DNA of 52,468 nt from Canibacter oris (lineage in GTDB: Bacteria; Actinomycetota; Actinomycetes; Actinomycetales; Microbacteriaceae), in assembly GCF_014197205.1 (NCBI RefSeq), contig NZ_JACIFD010000013.1, positions 1 to 52,468 of the forward strand, written 5' to 3'. Below the pieces are notes generated by a model. That model did not search any database and had not been told where the DNA came from. It saw nothing but the letters and a program-made list of their open reading frames with translations. Position numbers and translations under genes: made by a program. Every line of letters begins with the position of its first letter. Position 1 is the first letter of the stretch. Shown here piece after piece: positions 8,035 through 18,761 of this stretch.

Positions 8035-8077
8035 AAAAAACAGCGGCGGGGCACACAGCTTAACTGCGCACCCCGCC
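8035..8077 (-). terminator. Intrinsic terminator of the amino-acid permease
   Basis: On the minus strand a 14-base stem containing three G-U pairs (8064-8077 with 8045-8058), a 5-base loop, then six T residues (8035-8040). It begins 18 bases past the permease stop. Confidence 0.85.
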
Positions 8078-8095
8078 CGGTTCGGTTTGATCGCG

Positions 8096-9553
8096 TTACT
8101 TCCGCTGGCGCTGCTGCAACACGGCGAGCACCTTTTCTTCGGCGTCAACGCCAGGCTTAATACCGCCCGGAACTCGGAACATGAAGAACAGACCCGCTGC
8201 CCACCACAGCCCGAATACCAGCCATGATTGCCAGCCGATTTGGCTGCCCGCTGGCATGCCCGGGATGTAAAGCGCAACCAGGAAAACAGCCACAGCGATT
8301 GCTGCGTAGCCGATGATCAGACCAAAGTTGCCGCTGCCGCCGACGCGTAGCGGGCGTGGCATTTCTGGTTCTCGTTTGCGCAGCACGACGAAAGAAATCA
8401 TCACCAGCAGGTAGGCGATAACAATCATCGGCGACCCCGCGTCCACAACCCAAATCAGCGCTGGACGCCCAAAGAATGGTGCCAGGGTGGCGAATGCACC
8501 CAGGAGCAGCAGCGCATTAACCGGGGTTTTGTACTTCGGGTGTACTTTACCCAGCCATGCTGGCAGCATCCCGCCACGAGCCAGGGAGTAGAGCAGTCGC
8601 GAGGCGCCCATTTGCAGGGAGTTCCAAGAGGTGATGATACCTGCGATACCAGCGGCGACCATAATGGTTGGCATCAGGGTGTTGCCGTTAAAGAGTGCAC
8701 CCAGAGCGTCAGCTGCTGGGAGGTTTGCCTCTGCCAGTTCTGAGTCGTCAAGCGCAACAGACACGGCAAGCACAATCATGACGTACCAAGCCGCAGCAAT
8801 CAACACGGAGATAACAGAGATTTTGCCGATTTTACGCGGGTTCATGTTTGCTTCTTCGGCGGTCTGCGGAATCACGTCAAAGCCCACAAACATGAACGGC
8901 ACGATAACCATTACCGCAAAGAAGCCAGCTGTTGCCGAGCCGGGGTCGGTGGTGGTAAACAGCGGCTCCATTTTTGCTGGCTCCCCACCAACGAAGGTGC
9001 CAACGAGCAAAATTGCACCGATTGCGAAAATAAAGATGACAACGAAAGTCTGCACGAAGCCCGCGATTTTAGCGCCGAGAATGTTGATAATGGTGATAAC
9101 GATAGCCGCGATCGCCCCCACCAGCGCCCACACCAGGTAGACATCGAAGCCCGCGATGTTGTAAAGCTTGATGTGCTCCAGGTTAATCACGTAGCCGAGG
9201 GCTCGCGGCAGCGCGACCGCCTCAAAGGCGACAACTGTCGCATACCCGCCAGCGATTGCCCAAGAAGCAATCAACGACCAGCGCGGGCCGAGGGCTCGAA
9301 TCACGTAATTGTGCTCGCCACCAGCCTGTGGCATCGCAGCCACCAACTCTGAGTAAACTAGCGCCATCAGCGCCATCATGATACCGCCCACGGCAAACGC
9401 CAGGGCTGCTCCCATAGAGCCGGCGGAGGTGATCCACTCACCAACCAAAACTACCCAGCCGAAACCGACCATCGCGCCGACGCCAAGCGCCAACACCGTG
9501 CCGGGACCCATCGTCTTTTTTAGTTCAGAATGACCGTGCAAATTTTCATTCAT
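8096..9553 (-). CDS. APC-superfamily amino acid permease
   Basis: A 485-residue inner-membrane transporter with about 12 hydrophobic segments. Helix 1 carries GVGAMVGFGWVV, the glycine-rich unwound substrate-binding motif of the amino acid-polyamine-organocation superfamily. Helix 6 contains GFDVIPQTAEEANMNPRKIG, a hallmark of the family. The substrate (an amino acid or amine) cannot be deduced. The gene is a single unit: it is divergent from rmuC and ends at its own terminator, and no catabolic gene is adjacent. Confidence 0.92.
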   Translation of the reverse strand: MNENLHGHSELKKTMGPGTVLALGVGAMVGFGWVVLVGEWITSAGSMGAALAFAVGGIMMALMALVYSELVAAMPQAGGEHNYVIRALGPRWSLIASWAIAGGYATVVAFEAVALPRALGYVINLEHIKLYNIAGFDVYLVWALVGAIAAIVITIINILGAKIAGFVQTFVVIFIFAIGAILLVGTFVGGEPAKMEPLFTTTDPGSATAGFFAVMVIVPFMFVGFDVIPQTAEEANMNPRKIGKISVISVLIAAAWYVMIVLAVSVALDDSELAEANLPAADALGALFNGNTLMPTIMVAAGIAGIITSWNSLQMGASRLLYSLARGGMLPAWLGKVHPKYKTPVNALLLLGAFATLAPFFGRPALIWVVDAGSPMIVIAYLLVMISFVVLRKREPEMPRPLRVGGSGNFGLIIGYAAIAVAVFLVALYIPGMPAGSQIGWQSWLVFGLWWAAGLFFMFRVPGGIKPGVDAEEKVLAVLQQRQRK

Positions 9554-9750
9554 ATCTTCCCCACGCTTCTTTGCCTGGCTCCTTACAGAGCACCTTTACG
9601 CTGTGCATTTAACACATTACAGAAAACCGCGACGTAATTTTCAGTCTCTCCTAAAAAGAAATAAACCTGTAATTTTTAGCCAGAATCTATTTTTCTACGC
9701 TGTGAGCAGTCTTGAGCAAAGTTGTCATGGTTATCGGGCAAACTTAAAGC

Positions 9751-11016
9751 ATGACTCTTTCGGTTTTTTCTGCTGTTATTTTCGCACTGCTTGGCGGCGC
9801 TGTGCTCGGGGCAGGTGCCGCTTGGCTGCTGCTGCAGCGACAAACTCACAATAAACTCGCGGCCGCGCAGACAGCGGCGCAGCGAGAGCTAGAGCTGGCG
9901 GTGTCGGGCGCGCAGCTTGCTGAACGCACCGCCACCGCAAATATGCGTGAAGAGCTAGCAGCGCGAAACGCAGAGATAACCCAGCTTGAGGGTCTCGTTG
10001 CTGCCCTCCGTGATGCCAACGCCAAGCAGGATGCCCACAACGCGGCGGATAATCAAGTGTTGCAACAGCTAGCTCCGGTGGCGCAACAGCTGCAGGTACT
10101 AAGGGAGCGTGTGGAAGGGCTAGAGCAGCAGCGCGCAGCACAGCACGGCGAACTTGTGGGGCAGCTGCAGCAAAGCGCGCAGGCGGAGCAACATCTGCTC
10201 AGCACTTCACAGCAGTTGGCGCGGGCTCTGGCCGCCACCAACACGCGCGGGCAGTGGGGTGAAAGCACACTGCAACGACTCTTTGAAGCAACCGGAATGC
10301 AGGAGCATATCGACTTCACCACCCAGAGCACGCTGCAGAATAATTCGGGCTCTAGTTTACGCCCTGATTTTCTGGTGCATTTACCGGGAGAGCGTGTTAT
10401 CGCTATTGACGCTAAGGCACCGCTCGCGGCGCTGCTTAATCTCCCTGCATCAGCGACCCCCGCAGAGCTCAAACAAGCACAACAAGCGCACGTTGCGGCA
10501 CTGAAAAAGCACGTAAAAGAGCTGGGTGGGCGTGAGTATCAGAGCAGTTTGCCAGACAGTCTCGACATGGTGCTCGCATTTATTCCCAGTGATGATTTGC
10601 TCGGGCATGCTTTTGCGGCCGATCCGCAATTGCACGATTACGCTTTCAGCCACAAGGTAATGCTGGTCTCTCCGGCTACCCTCTACGCCACCCTCAAAGC
10701 TGTGGAGCACAGCTGGCGCAAGCATCAAATCAGCACCGAAGCGCAGGAGCTGCACGCGCTAAGCACTGAACTTTACAAGCGGCTAAGCTCTATCGCTGAG
10801 CATCTGACCCGACTTGGCAGCTCGCTAAGTAAAGCCACCGCAGATTACAACGCACTGCTGGGCTCCATCGAAAGTAGGTTTTTGCCAACTGCCCGCCGTA
10901 TCGAAGCGATTGATGCGGCACTGCTCAGCGACACCACAAAAAATTTGCCGGGGCAAAAAATAGTTCAGGCACCACGGTTGCCCGCAGCGCCTGAACTAAA
11001 CACAGAAACAAACTAG
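9751..11016 (+). CDS. rmuC: DNA recombination protein RmuC
   Basis: Membrane-anchored, nuclease-like protein that limits inverted-repeat recombination; its exact reaction is unproved. An N-terminal transmembrane helix (about 5-27) is followed by a long coiled coil (about 30-165) and the RmuC domain. The domain contains the signature RGQWGE (166-171) and the PD-(D/E)XK-like residues Asp206, Asp220 and Lys222 in RPDFLVHLPGERVIAIDAK. The length of 421 is normal. The ribosome site before the ATG is poor. Its TAG stop directly abuts the stop codon of the convergent gene with no base between. Confidence 0.94.
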   Translation: MTLSVFSAVIFALLGGAVLGAGAAWLLLQRQTHNKLAAAQTAAQRELELAVSGAQLAERTATANMREELAARNAEITQLEGLVAALRDANAKQDAHNAADNQVLQQLAPVAQQLQVLRERVEGLEQQRAAQHGELVGQLQQSAQAEQHLLSTSQQLARALAATNTRGQWGESTLQRLFEATGMQEHIDFTTQSTLQNNSGSSLRPDFLVHLPGERVIAIDAKAPLAALLNLPASATPAELKQAQQAHVAALKKHVKELGGREYQSSLPDSLDMVLAFIPSDDLLGHAFAADPQLHDYAFSHKVMLVSPATLYATLKAVEHSWRKHQISTEAQELHALSTELYKRLSSIAEHLTRLGSSLSKATADYNALLGSIESRFLPTARRIEAIDAALLSDTTKNLPGQKIVQAPRLPAAPELNTETN

Positions 11017-11948
11017 CTACCGATTAGCGTTAATAGCATCTAACAAGGTCTGCATCTGCGCAGGGTCATTTAACACCGCAAGCGGAATAGTTGCGGTCAT
11101 CGCGACCACAATAAACCCGGTTGTCACCAACACCGCAAGCAGCCCGGCACTCAGCGGCGCCCAAAACGCCAACTTCCGAGCCCGTAAACGGGAAATAGTG
11201 AACAGCAACGTCACCGCGTATAGCGACAAAATCACCAAAGCTCCAACCTGGCCAGCGGTCGTCACCCAGCTTGGCACGGTTAGATTATGCTGCGGTAGCG
11301 CCGCCACCATTTGATGCATTTGCTGCGGCAAAAACAGCAGACTCTGCCCCAGCGTCAAAGCACCAAAAGTAGCGACAGCAAGCAGCAACACCGTTACCGT
11401 AAAGTCTTTACGATACGGTTTGCGGTTACCTGCCTGCGCAGCCGCAGGCCGTGTTTCGACTTCTGCGGCACGCTCCTCCAGCCGGGCCGCAAACCGGTCA
11501 GCAAAACCCTTTCGCTCCGACTGCCGCCGCGAGTTCCCGATTGCCACCGGCAGCGCAGCTTTCGTTGTTTCCTCAGGTTGCGCAAGTTTCACAGGCGGCA
11601 CAGGAGCCACTGGTACACCAGGCAAGTCATCCGACTCGGCAGCAGGGGCAGATGACTCTGGTGCCGCTGGCCCTGATTCCGTAGGCGCCTCCGGGACCTC
11701 GGAAGGTGCTGGATTCGCTGGGGAGGTTGTGGCAAAATCAGCCGGCGCGGGCTGCGCAGGCACGGTGTCCGGCGCGGCGGCCGGCGCAGGCTCCCCGGTC
11801 GGCGCCGCGGCCGGAGCAACTACCGGCTCAGGCGCTTCACCGCGCAGCAACTCCTGCGCGGCGCGGCGATCCACACCCAAATTATGCGGCACCCCAGGCA
11901 AACGCTGCGGCACTTCGCTGCCCTGTGTGAACTGAGTCTCTGCAGTCA

Positions 11949-11949
<1 letters not shown>
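11017..11949 (-). CDS. Pro/Ala-rich membrane protein, DUF6264-like
   Basis: A 310-residue protein. The first 180 residues are disordered and rich in Pro, Ala and Glu. Three membrane helices follow at about 183-205, 231-253 and 261-286. This layout resembles the DUF6264 proteins of Microbacteriaceae, but that assignment comes from memory and is tentative. It follows fba with a TAATG overlap (one shared base), so it should be translated from the fba message. No function is known. Its stop codon abuts that of rmuC. Confidence 0.72.
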
Positions 11950-12977
<1,028 letters not shown>

Positions 12978-13219
12978 TGTGGCTCCTTCGCTGTCGGCAC
13001 TGCCGGGAAGCAGCGCGGTGAGGCGGATCCGCTGCCAATAAAACAGCAGATACCCAAGCCCACGCCGTCGCGGGGCTATTTTTAATTACATATTTTATCT
13101 GTTGCAGCTGCTTTTCGGCTGCAAAACTGTGCATTTTGGAGTTTTGCTGCGGGCCGCAACAGTTTTCCTGGATAGGCTTGTTACAACATCACTTTTACAG
13201 GAGGAAAGCAGGAGGAAAA

Positions 13220-14206
13220 ATGCTTGAAACCCCTGAACTAAGCGACTGGCAGCCAGACCGTAACCTGGGCCTAGAGCTGGTACGCGCAACAGAAGCAGCA
13301 GCGATTAAGGCCACCCCATTTGTGGGGCGCGGCGATAAGAATGCCGCTGATGGAGCTGCGGTTGATGCGATGCGCCGTTTCCTCTCGTCTGTGACCATGA
13401 ACGGCACCGTGGTGATTGGCGAGGGCGAAAAAGATGATGCTCCTTGGCTCTACAACGGCGAACAGGTCGGTAACGGCCTTGGCGCTGAATGCGATGTGGC
13501 GGTGGATCCTATCGACGGCACCCGCCTCACAGCGGAGGGGCGCCCGGGCGCCCTCAGTGTAATCGCGGTAGCTGATCGCGGCAGTATGTATGACCCCTCA
13601 GCGGTGTTCTATATGGATAAACTAGTGTGCGGCCCCGAGGGTGTGGGCATTGTAGACATTCGCAACCCGATTGGTGAAAACATTCGGGCTCTGGCACGCG
13701 CTAAGGGCGTAGATGTCTCAGACATTCGTGTTGCAGTATTGGATCGGCCCCGCCACCACCAGCTCATCGCCGACATCCGGGCGGCCGGCGCCGGCACAGA
13801 GTTAATCATGGACGGCGACGTGGCTGCGGGCGTAAACGCAGCCCGGTTCGACTCCCGGGTGGATCTCGCGGTCGGCATTGGCGGCACCCCCGAGGGCATC
13901 ATCACCGCCTGCGCGGTGAAAGCGCTCGGCGGCGTAATTCAGGGACGACTGTGGCCAAAAGATGACGAGGAGCGACAGAAGGCGCTTGACGCGGGTCACG
14001 ACCTCGACGCGGTGCTTGACCAGAACACCCTGGTGCGCAGTGACAATGCTTACTTTGTGGCAACCGGTATCACCTCCTCCGGCTTTATCGAGGGCGTGAA
14101 GCGTCACGGCCCATACCTACGGGCAGAGAGCATCGTGCTGCGATCACACTCCGGCACCATTCGCCACGTGGTTTCAGACATGCGCGAGGATCGCTGGGGC
14201 GTCTAA
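13220..14206 (+). CDS. glpX: Class II fructose-1,6-bisphosphatase (GlpX)
   Basis: Gluconeogenic phosphatase converting fructose-1,6-bisphosphate to fructose-6-phosphate. The lithium-sensitive phosphatase motifs are GEGEKDDAPWLYNGEQVG and DPIDGTRLTAEGRPG, followed by IGGTPEGIITACAVKALGG. The start is ATG at 13220 (product MLETPELSDWQPDRNLGLEL, 328 residues), because GGAGGAA at 13211-13217 is an ideal ribosome site. A longer frame from 13136 has a non-conserved leader. A second purine-rich GGAGGAAA precedes at about 13200-13207. An intrinsic terminator follows at 14242-14280. Confidence 0.96.
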   Translation: MLETPELSDWQPDRNLGLELVRATEAAAIKATPFVGRGDKNAADGAAVDAMRRFLSSVTMNGTVVIGEGEKDDAPWLYNGEQVGNGLGAECDVAVDPIDGTRLTAEGRPGALSVIAVADRGSMYDPSAVFYMDKLVCGPEGVGIVDIRNPIGENIRALARAKGVDVSDIRVAVLDRPRHHQLIADIRAAGAGTELIMDGDVAAGVNAARFDSRVDLAVGIGGTPEGIITACAVKALGGVIQGRLWPKDDEERQKALDAGHDLDAVLDQNTLVRSDNAYFVATGITSSGFIEGVKRHGPYLRAESIVLRSHSGTIRHVVSDMREDRWGV

Positions 14207-14241
14207 CCGCGCAACAGGGTCGCTGGTAGCCGCGCAAATGG

Positions 14242-14280
14242 GGCGCTGTGTTGGTTGTTACAACTGACGCAGCGCCTTTT
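14242..14280 (+). terminator. Intrinsic terminator of glpX
   Basis: The stem GGCGCTG (14242-14248) pairs with 14270-14276, with inner GTTGT/ACAAC pairing, then TTTT. It overlaps the last codons of the convergent aroD gene. Confidence 0.7.
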
Positions 14281-15214
14281 CGCGCTGTGCACTCAGCTCA
14301 GCAACGGTGAGTTGCCCCGGGGCACTCGTCTTAGTTAGTGCCGCAAAAGTAGCGGCCGAACCGTAATCATTATGCAGCCCCCGGGTAACCTGCCCCAGCT
14401 TCCCCATCGCAATCGCGATGAGCGATCCGTCAAACTCTGGGGCCACCTCTCGAGCAGCGGCAGCAAGCACAGCGACATCGGCTGCAGTGTGCGGTGTCAC
14501 AGCCACTTTCACTACGGCGGACTGCTTCCCACATGCTGCAGCTGTGAGCCGACGCAGCAACGCCACAAGCTCCTCCTGCCTCGCGGTGCCCGCCCAGTCG
14601 TGGTGCGACAGCACAACCGTAATTCCGCGGGTGGCCGCCAGAGCTGCAAGCTCTGGGACGCCGTCACGCCGGTGCTCTAAATCAATTGCGGCAAGCGGTA
14701 ACTCAGCCAACTCGGTAACCAGTCGCTGATAGCGGCTTGCAACAGCGTCAAACTCACCCCCGCCCTCCTGCCGGGTGCGGACAGTCGCCAAAATCGGCAC
14801 CTGTAAGCGCTGCAACTGCTGCCACACAGCGCCGCACCGCGCCACGAGCGCAGTGTCAGCACTGTCATCTAAGCCCGGTTGCTCTAAATAATCCACCCGC
14901 CACTCTACGGCCTGAAATGCGTGCGGGTCGGCGGCGAGCGCAGCTTCTCCCGCGGCTACGAACTCGGCGGCTGCGGCGACGCTTGTGGGCATTGCGGGCA
15001 CTATCACCGCGGCGAGGCGGGCGGCGCGATCCGCCAAAAATTCATGTTGCAGAAACGGCAGGGGTTTAAACGCCACAGCCTGCGCAGCAGGCTGAGTCGC
15101 GGGCATACCAGCAGGCTGAAACGCATGCGGAGGCTGCGGCGCGGACTGCGTGTCTGCCGCTATCGGTTGAGAAAGCCCGGTTTGCGGCTCCGGGGCGGTG
15201 GGTTCTGATGGCAC
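14258..15214 (-). CDS. aroD: Type I 3-dehydroquinate dehydratase, with N-terminal extension
   Basis: Third step of the shikimate pathway, using a lysine Schiff base. Visible active-site residues are Glu104/Arg106 (EWRVDYL), Arg146 or Arg148 in ILATVRTRQEGG, His205 (LSHHDW), Lys236 (VVKVAVTP) and Arg278 near GKLGQVTRG. About 55-60 residues rich in Pro, Gln and Ala precede the barrel, making the protein 318 residues where about 250 is usual. The true start could instead be the Met at residue 37. It is divergent from xseA and convergent with glpX. Many Actinobacteria rely on the type II enzyme AroQ, so the type I form is of some note. Confidence 0.9.
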   Translation of the reverse strand: MPSEPTAPEPQTGLSQPIAADTQSAPQPPHAFQPAGMPATQPAAQAVAFKPLPFLQHEFLADRAARLAAVIVPAMPTSVAAAAEFVAAGEAALAADPHAFQAVEWRVDYLEQPGLDDSADTALVARCGAVWQQLQRLQVPILATVRTRQEGGGEFDAVASRYQRLVTELAELPLAAIDLEHRRDGVPELAALAATRGITVVLSHHDWAGTARQEELVALLRRLTAAACGKQSAVVKVAVTPHTAADVAVLAAAAREVAPEFDGSLIAIAMGKLGQVTRGLHNDYGSAATFAALTKTSAPGQLTVAELSAQREKALRQL

Positions 15215-15325
15215 ATTTCAAGTGTACGAGGTATGGCAGCGTCCGGCCACGCACCGCAGCAACAGCAAGTAGAATTGAGAACAGTCGCCACTGCTTTTTG
15301 CCGCTACTACTTTTCAGGAGTTATT

Positions 15326-16588
15326 TTGTGCGCAGCGCCGAGCTTCCAAGATTCTGCCAAGCCTAGTCCCCGGGAGCAAGCGGCTGCGCAACACCCTGTT
15401 GCCGCGCCAAGCCGGGAAAATCCACTCTCTGTGGCGCAGATTAACACCCACCTGCAGCGGCACATTGAAACACTGGGGGCGGTGTGGGCGGAGGGAGAAC
15501 TGACGGAATGGAACCTGCGGCGAATGCACTACTACGGCAAACTCCGCGACCCTGAAACACAGGCAACGTTACAACTGGCCCTGTGGCGTAATCCCAAACT
15601 CGGGGGTAAATTCACTGCCGGCGACAAGGTAGTGCTGCAAATTGCCCCAAATTACTGGGTTCCGGGAGGCACCCTGAGCTTCGTGGTGCAGCAGATGGAA
15701 CACCGCGGGCTGGGCAAACTGTTGCAAGAGCTTAACGAACTGCGCGAAAAACTCACCGCCGAGGGCTTGTTTGCGGCGGAACGCAAAAAACCGCTGCCTT
15801 TCTTACCGCACTGCATCGGGCTGATTACCGGCAAAGATTCTGACGCCGAGCGCGATGTGCTGGTAAACGCTAAGCGCCGTTGGCCGAACGTTAATTTCCG
15901 TGTTGTGCACACTGCAGTGCAGGGCGAACGCACTGTGGCTGAGGTGATTGCTGCGTTACAACAGTTAGACGCAGATTCAGCCGTTGACGTGATTGTGATT
16001 GCGCGTGGTGGCGGCGACTTTCAGCATCTGTTGCCGTTCAGCGATGAATCGCTGCTGCGGGCGGTTGCGGCGACAGCGACCCCGGTGGTTTCGGCTATTG
16101 GCCACGAACCTGATCACCCCCTGCTTGATGAGGTTGCGGATCTGCGAGCCTCCACCCCAACCGACGCGGCAAAGCGCATTGTGCCGGATGTTGCCGAAGA
16201 GTTTGCAAATCTCACGGCGGCTCGCTCACGCCTTTACAATCATGTGCTACAGCGGCTCAACACCGAAATGTTACACCTTGCCAGCTACCGCTCACGCCCG
16301 GTGCTCAGCAATCCGGAGCTGCTCATCTCGCAGCAGCAGGTTGAGATTGAACGGTGGGCTAGCCGCGCCCTGGAGCTCACCGAGCGCCGACTGCACGATG
16401 CCACCCGTGAGCTGCAAGCCAATCGCAGCAATCTGCGGGCGCTTTCCCCGCTCGCAACGCTGCAGCGCGGCTATGCTGTGGCACAGTTATTAGACGGCAC
16501 GGTGGTTCAAAATCCCCAAACAGCGCCCGCTGGCACCCCTCTGCAGTTACATCTTGCGGGCGGTAAGCTGCGGGTTGTCGCAGAATAA
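15326..16588 (+). CDS. xseA: Exodeoxyribonuclease VII large subunit
   Basis: Large subunit of the single-strand exonuclease VII. The N-terminal OB-fold is recognisable (LSVAQINTHLQRHIE and AVWAEGELTEW), followed by the catalytic domain with VIARGGGDFQHL and GHEPDHPLLDEVADLRASTPT, then the coiled-coil C-terminus ending LQRGYAVAQL. The start is TTG at 15326 (420 residues), since CAGGAG at 15315-15320 has correct spacing; a frame opening at 15233 lacks support. The small-subunit gene xseB, usually next to it, is not found here. Confidence 0.94.
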   Translation: MCAAPSFQDSAKPSPREQAAAQHPVAAPSRENPLSVAQINTHLQRHIETLGAVWAEGELTEWNLRRMHYYGKLRDPETQATLQLALWRNPKLGGKFTAGDKVVLQIAPNYWVPGGTLSFVVQQMEHRGLGKLLQELNELREKLTAEGLFAAERKKPLPFLPHCIGLITGKDSDAERDVLVNAKRRWPNVNFRVVHTAVQGERTVAEVIAALQQLDADSAVDVIVIARGGGDFQHLLPFSDESLLRAVAATATPVVSAIGHEPDHPLLDEVADLRASTPTDAAKRIVPDVAEEFANLTAARSRLYNHVLQRLNTEMLHLASYRSRPVLSNPELLISQQQVEIERWASRALELTERRLHDATRELQANRSNLRALSPLATLQRGYAVAQLLDGTVVQNPQTAPAGTPLQLHLAGGKLRVVAE

Positions 16589-16671
16589 TTTTTACAGCGC
16601 TGCTGAGATATGGTTCACTAGTAGTTATCGGGTTTTTATAACCGTGGCTATAACTTATGGGGAGCTCACAA

Positions 16672-17850
16672 GTGACCACCGTTGATGCTTCGCAGCGCGC
16701 TGCGAAACAACCAGCTGTTAGCCTGCTGTCTAAACTGCGGCAAGCGCTAACCAGCTCCGTTTTTGTTTCGATTGTCGCTGCTTTTGTGGTTGGCGCGATT
16801 CTCATCGCTGCCACTGGCCAAAACCCTATCGCCGGCTATGCCGCTATGTTAAACGGGGCTTTCGGCACCGGGTTGGGCCTCGCTAACACTATCAGCCGCG
16901 CCGTTTTGATTATTTCTTTCGGTATCGCGACTGCGGTTGCTTTTCGCGCCGGTATTTTCAACCTCGGCGTGCAGGGGCAGGCGGTTGCCGGTGCGCTCGC
17001 GGGTGGCCTCGTGGCGCTGTTCATGCCAGGCCCAGGGCCGCTGGTATTCGCCATGGCGCTTGTGGTCGCGGTGCTAGCCGGCGCACTGTGGGCCCTGATT
17101 GCAGCGGTTTTACAAAACGGCATGGGAGTCCCAATCCTCATCTCCAGTCTGCTGCTCAACTACCCGATTCAGTTTTTCTCCAGCTGGTATATTCGCACCC
17201 AGCTGCAAGACCCCACAACCGATATCGCCGGCAGTAAAGAGCTGCGCAGTGATGTGCTTTTGAATTATTTTGTGCCGCGGGATTCAGATCTAGCAGCCAC
17301 TCTGCGGGAGCAGTTTGGCAGCCGCAGCATGATTACAATGGTGCTCACAAGCGTTAACTGGTCACTGTTGCTGGTAACGCTGCTGGTGCTCTTCGTGGTC
17401 TTCTTAAACAGTCGCACCAAATACGGCTTTGAGTCTGGCCTTGCCGGCCAAAACGCTGAGTTTACCCGCTACGGCGGGGTGAAGCCAAGCATGATGGTGG
17501 TAAAAACTATGGCTCTCTCAGGCGGCATGGCGGGCTTTTCTGGGGCGCTTTTGGTGCTTGGGCTGCCTAATATCCGCCTGCTTGACGGCCACGTGGTCAG
17601 CACCGGCTATGCTTTCACGGCGCTGCTCGTCACCCTGCTGGCAGTTTACAAGCCGATCGGCACCGTGGTTTCCGGCATTTTCTTCTCCGCGATTATCGTG
17701 GGCAGCACCGCGATGGGTAACGAGCTGGGGCTGTCACCGCAGATTTCCGCTATTATTCAAGCGCTGGTAATTATTTTTATCGCTTTCAAAGTGGCACTGC
17801 CACAGTTTAAGAAAACTAAAAAAGCTCAGGTTAAAGGGGCAGCGGCATGA
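16672..17850 (+). CDS. Nucleoside-type ABC transporter permease 1
   Basis: Integral membrane subunit of a BmpA/RbsC-class importer, probably for nucleosides. It has roughly ten hydrophobic segments and the family loop SRTKYGFESGLAGQNAEFTRYGGV. The start is GTG at 16672 (392 residues), with GGGGAG at 16659-16664; an in-frame ATG at 16657 lacks a ribosome site. Its stop overlaps the second permease by four bases. The ATPase and the BmpA-type lipoprotein that normally precede such permeases are absent, since xseA lies directly upstream. Confidence 0.9.
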   Translation: MTTVDASQRAAKQPAVSLLSKLRQALTSSVFVSIVAAFVVGAILIAATGQNPIAGYAAMLNGAFGTGLGLANTISRAVLIISFGIATAVAFRAGIFNLGVQGQAVAGALAGGLVALFMPGPGPLVFAMALVVAVLAGALWALIAAVLQNGMGVPILISSLLLNYPIQFFSSWYIRTQLQDPTTDIAGSKELRSDVLLNYFVPRDSDLAATLREQFGSRSMITMVLTSVNWSLLLVTLLVLFVVFLNSRTKYGFESGLAGQNAEFTRYGGVKPSMMVVKTMALSGGMAGFSGALLVLGLPNIRLLDGHVVSTGYAFTALLVTLLAVYKPIGTVVSGIFFSAIIVGSTAMGNELGLSPQISAIIQALVIIFIAFKVALPQFKKTKKAQVKGAAA

Positions 17851-18761
17851 ACTTCTTAAGTGTGATTGATGCGGATCTGCTCGCCAGCGTGCTGCGCTCC
17901 CTGATTCCTATCCTGCTGGCGGCTCTCGGCGGTATGATTTGCGAACGCGCCGGAGTTTTCAACATCGGTCTTGAGGGCATGATTCTAATTGGCTGCTTTG
18001 GTGCGGTCGCCGGGTCCTTCTTCTCCGGCAGCTGGCTGGTCGGGGCTCTGGTCGGGGCGCTTGCCGGTGCCGTGTTCTCACTGATTTTGGGTTACGGGGC
18101 GATTTACCGCGGCGGCGACCCGATTGTTTTGGCGATTGCCATGAACCTGCTGGCTATCGGCATCACCGCGTTCTTGATTATGAGCGTGTTTGGCGTGACC
18201 GGGGTTTTCAAAGATCCGGGCATTGCTCCGATTCCGGTGTGGGAGATTCCGGTGCTTTCCGGCATCCCTTATCTCGGGGAACTGTTCAAACTCACTCCGG
18301 TCGGCTATTTTGCGCTGCTCTTGGCGCCGGCGCTGTGGTTCATGCTGTTCCGCACCCCACTGGGGCTGCGTCTGCGCGGCGTGGGCGAGCGGCCGCTCGC
18401 AGCTGCCACCCTCGGCGTTAATCCCCGCTCTTACCAGCTCTGGACGGTAGTTTTCTCTGGTGCCCTGGCCGGTCTCGGTGGCGCACAGCTGGCAATCGGC
18501 AACGTGCAGGAATTTACCGAGGGCATGAGCGCTGGGCGCGGCTGGATCGCGGTCGTAGCTGTAATGCTGGCGCGAGCACACCCACTGGGCGTGCTGGGCG
18601 CGGCGCTGCTGTTCGGCTTTACCGACGCTTACGGTTTCCGCATGCAGGGTCTGGGCTGGCCACAGCAGCTCACCGACGCGCTGCCTTACGTGGTAACGCT
18701 GGTAGCGCTGCTGCTAATGTCCCATCGCCTACGCAAGGCTAAGAAAACCGAGCTCGCTTAA
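17847..18761 (+). CDS. Nucleoside-type ABC transporter permease 2
   Basis: Second membrane subunit of the same importer, 304 residues. Family features are an early CERAGVFNIGLEGMILIG segment, RTPLGLRLRGVGERPLAAATLGVN between the helix groups, and GAQLAIGNVQEFTEGMSAGRG. It overlaps the first permease by ATGA and its TAA shares one base with the ATG of the next gene, so all three are translationally coupled. The partner ATPase must be encoded elsewhere. Confidence 0.92.
   Translation: MNFLSVIDADLLASVLRSLIPILLAALGGMICERAGVFNIGLEGMILIGCFGAVAGSFFSGSWLVGALVGALAGAVFSLILGYGAIYRGGDPIVLAIAMNLLAIGITAFLIMSVFGVTGVFKDPGIAPIPVWEIPVLSGIPYLGELFKLTPVGYFALLLAPALWFMLFRTPLGLRLRGVGERPLAAATLGVNPRSYQLWTVVFSGALAGLGGAQLAIGNVQEFTEGMSAGRGWIAVVAVMLARAHPLGVLGAALLFGFTDAYGFRMQGLGWPQQLTDALPYVVTLVALLLMSHRLRKAKKTELA

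Noticed and set aside
7909-8277. Minus-strand 122-residue frame before ychF
   Set aside because: It overlaps the end of the permease in another frame and crosses its terminator and the tandem repeat.
13845-13862. tRNA-like T-arm string GGTTCGACTCCCGGG
   Set aside because: It is coding sequence of glpX and no cloverleaf surrounds it.
16589-16671. Possible xseB after xseA, or a purine riboswitch before the permeases
   Set aside because: The 83-base gap is too short for either and shows no suitable frame or aptamer pattern.
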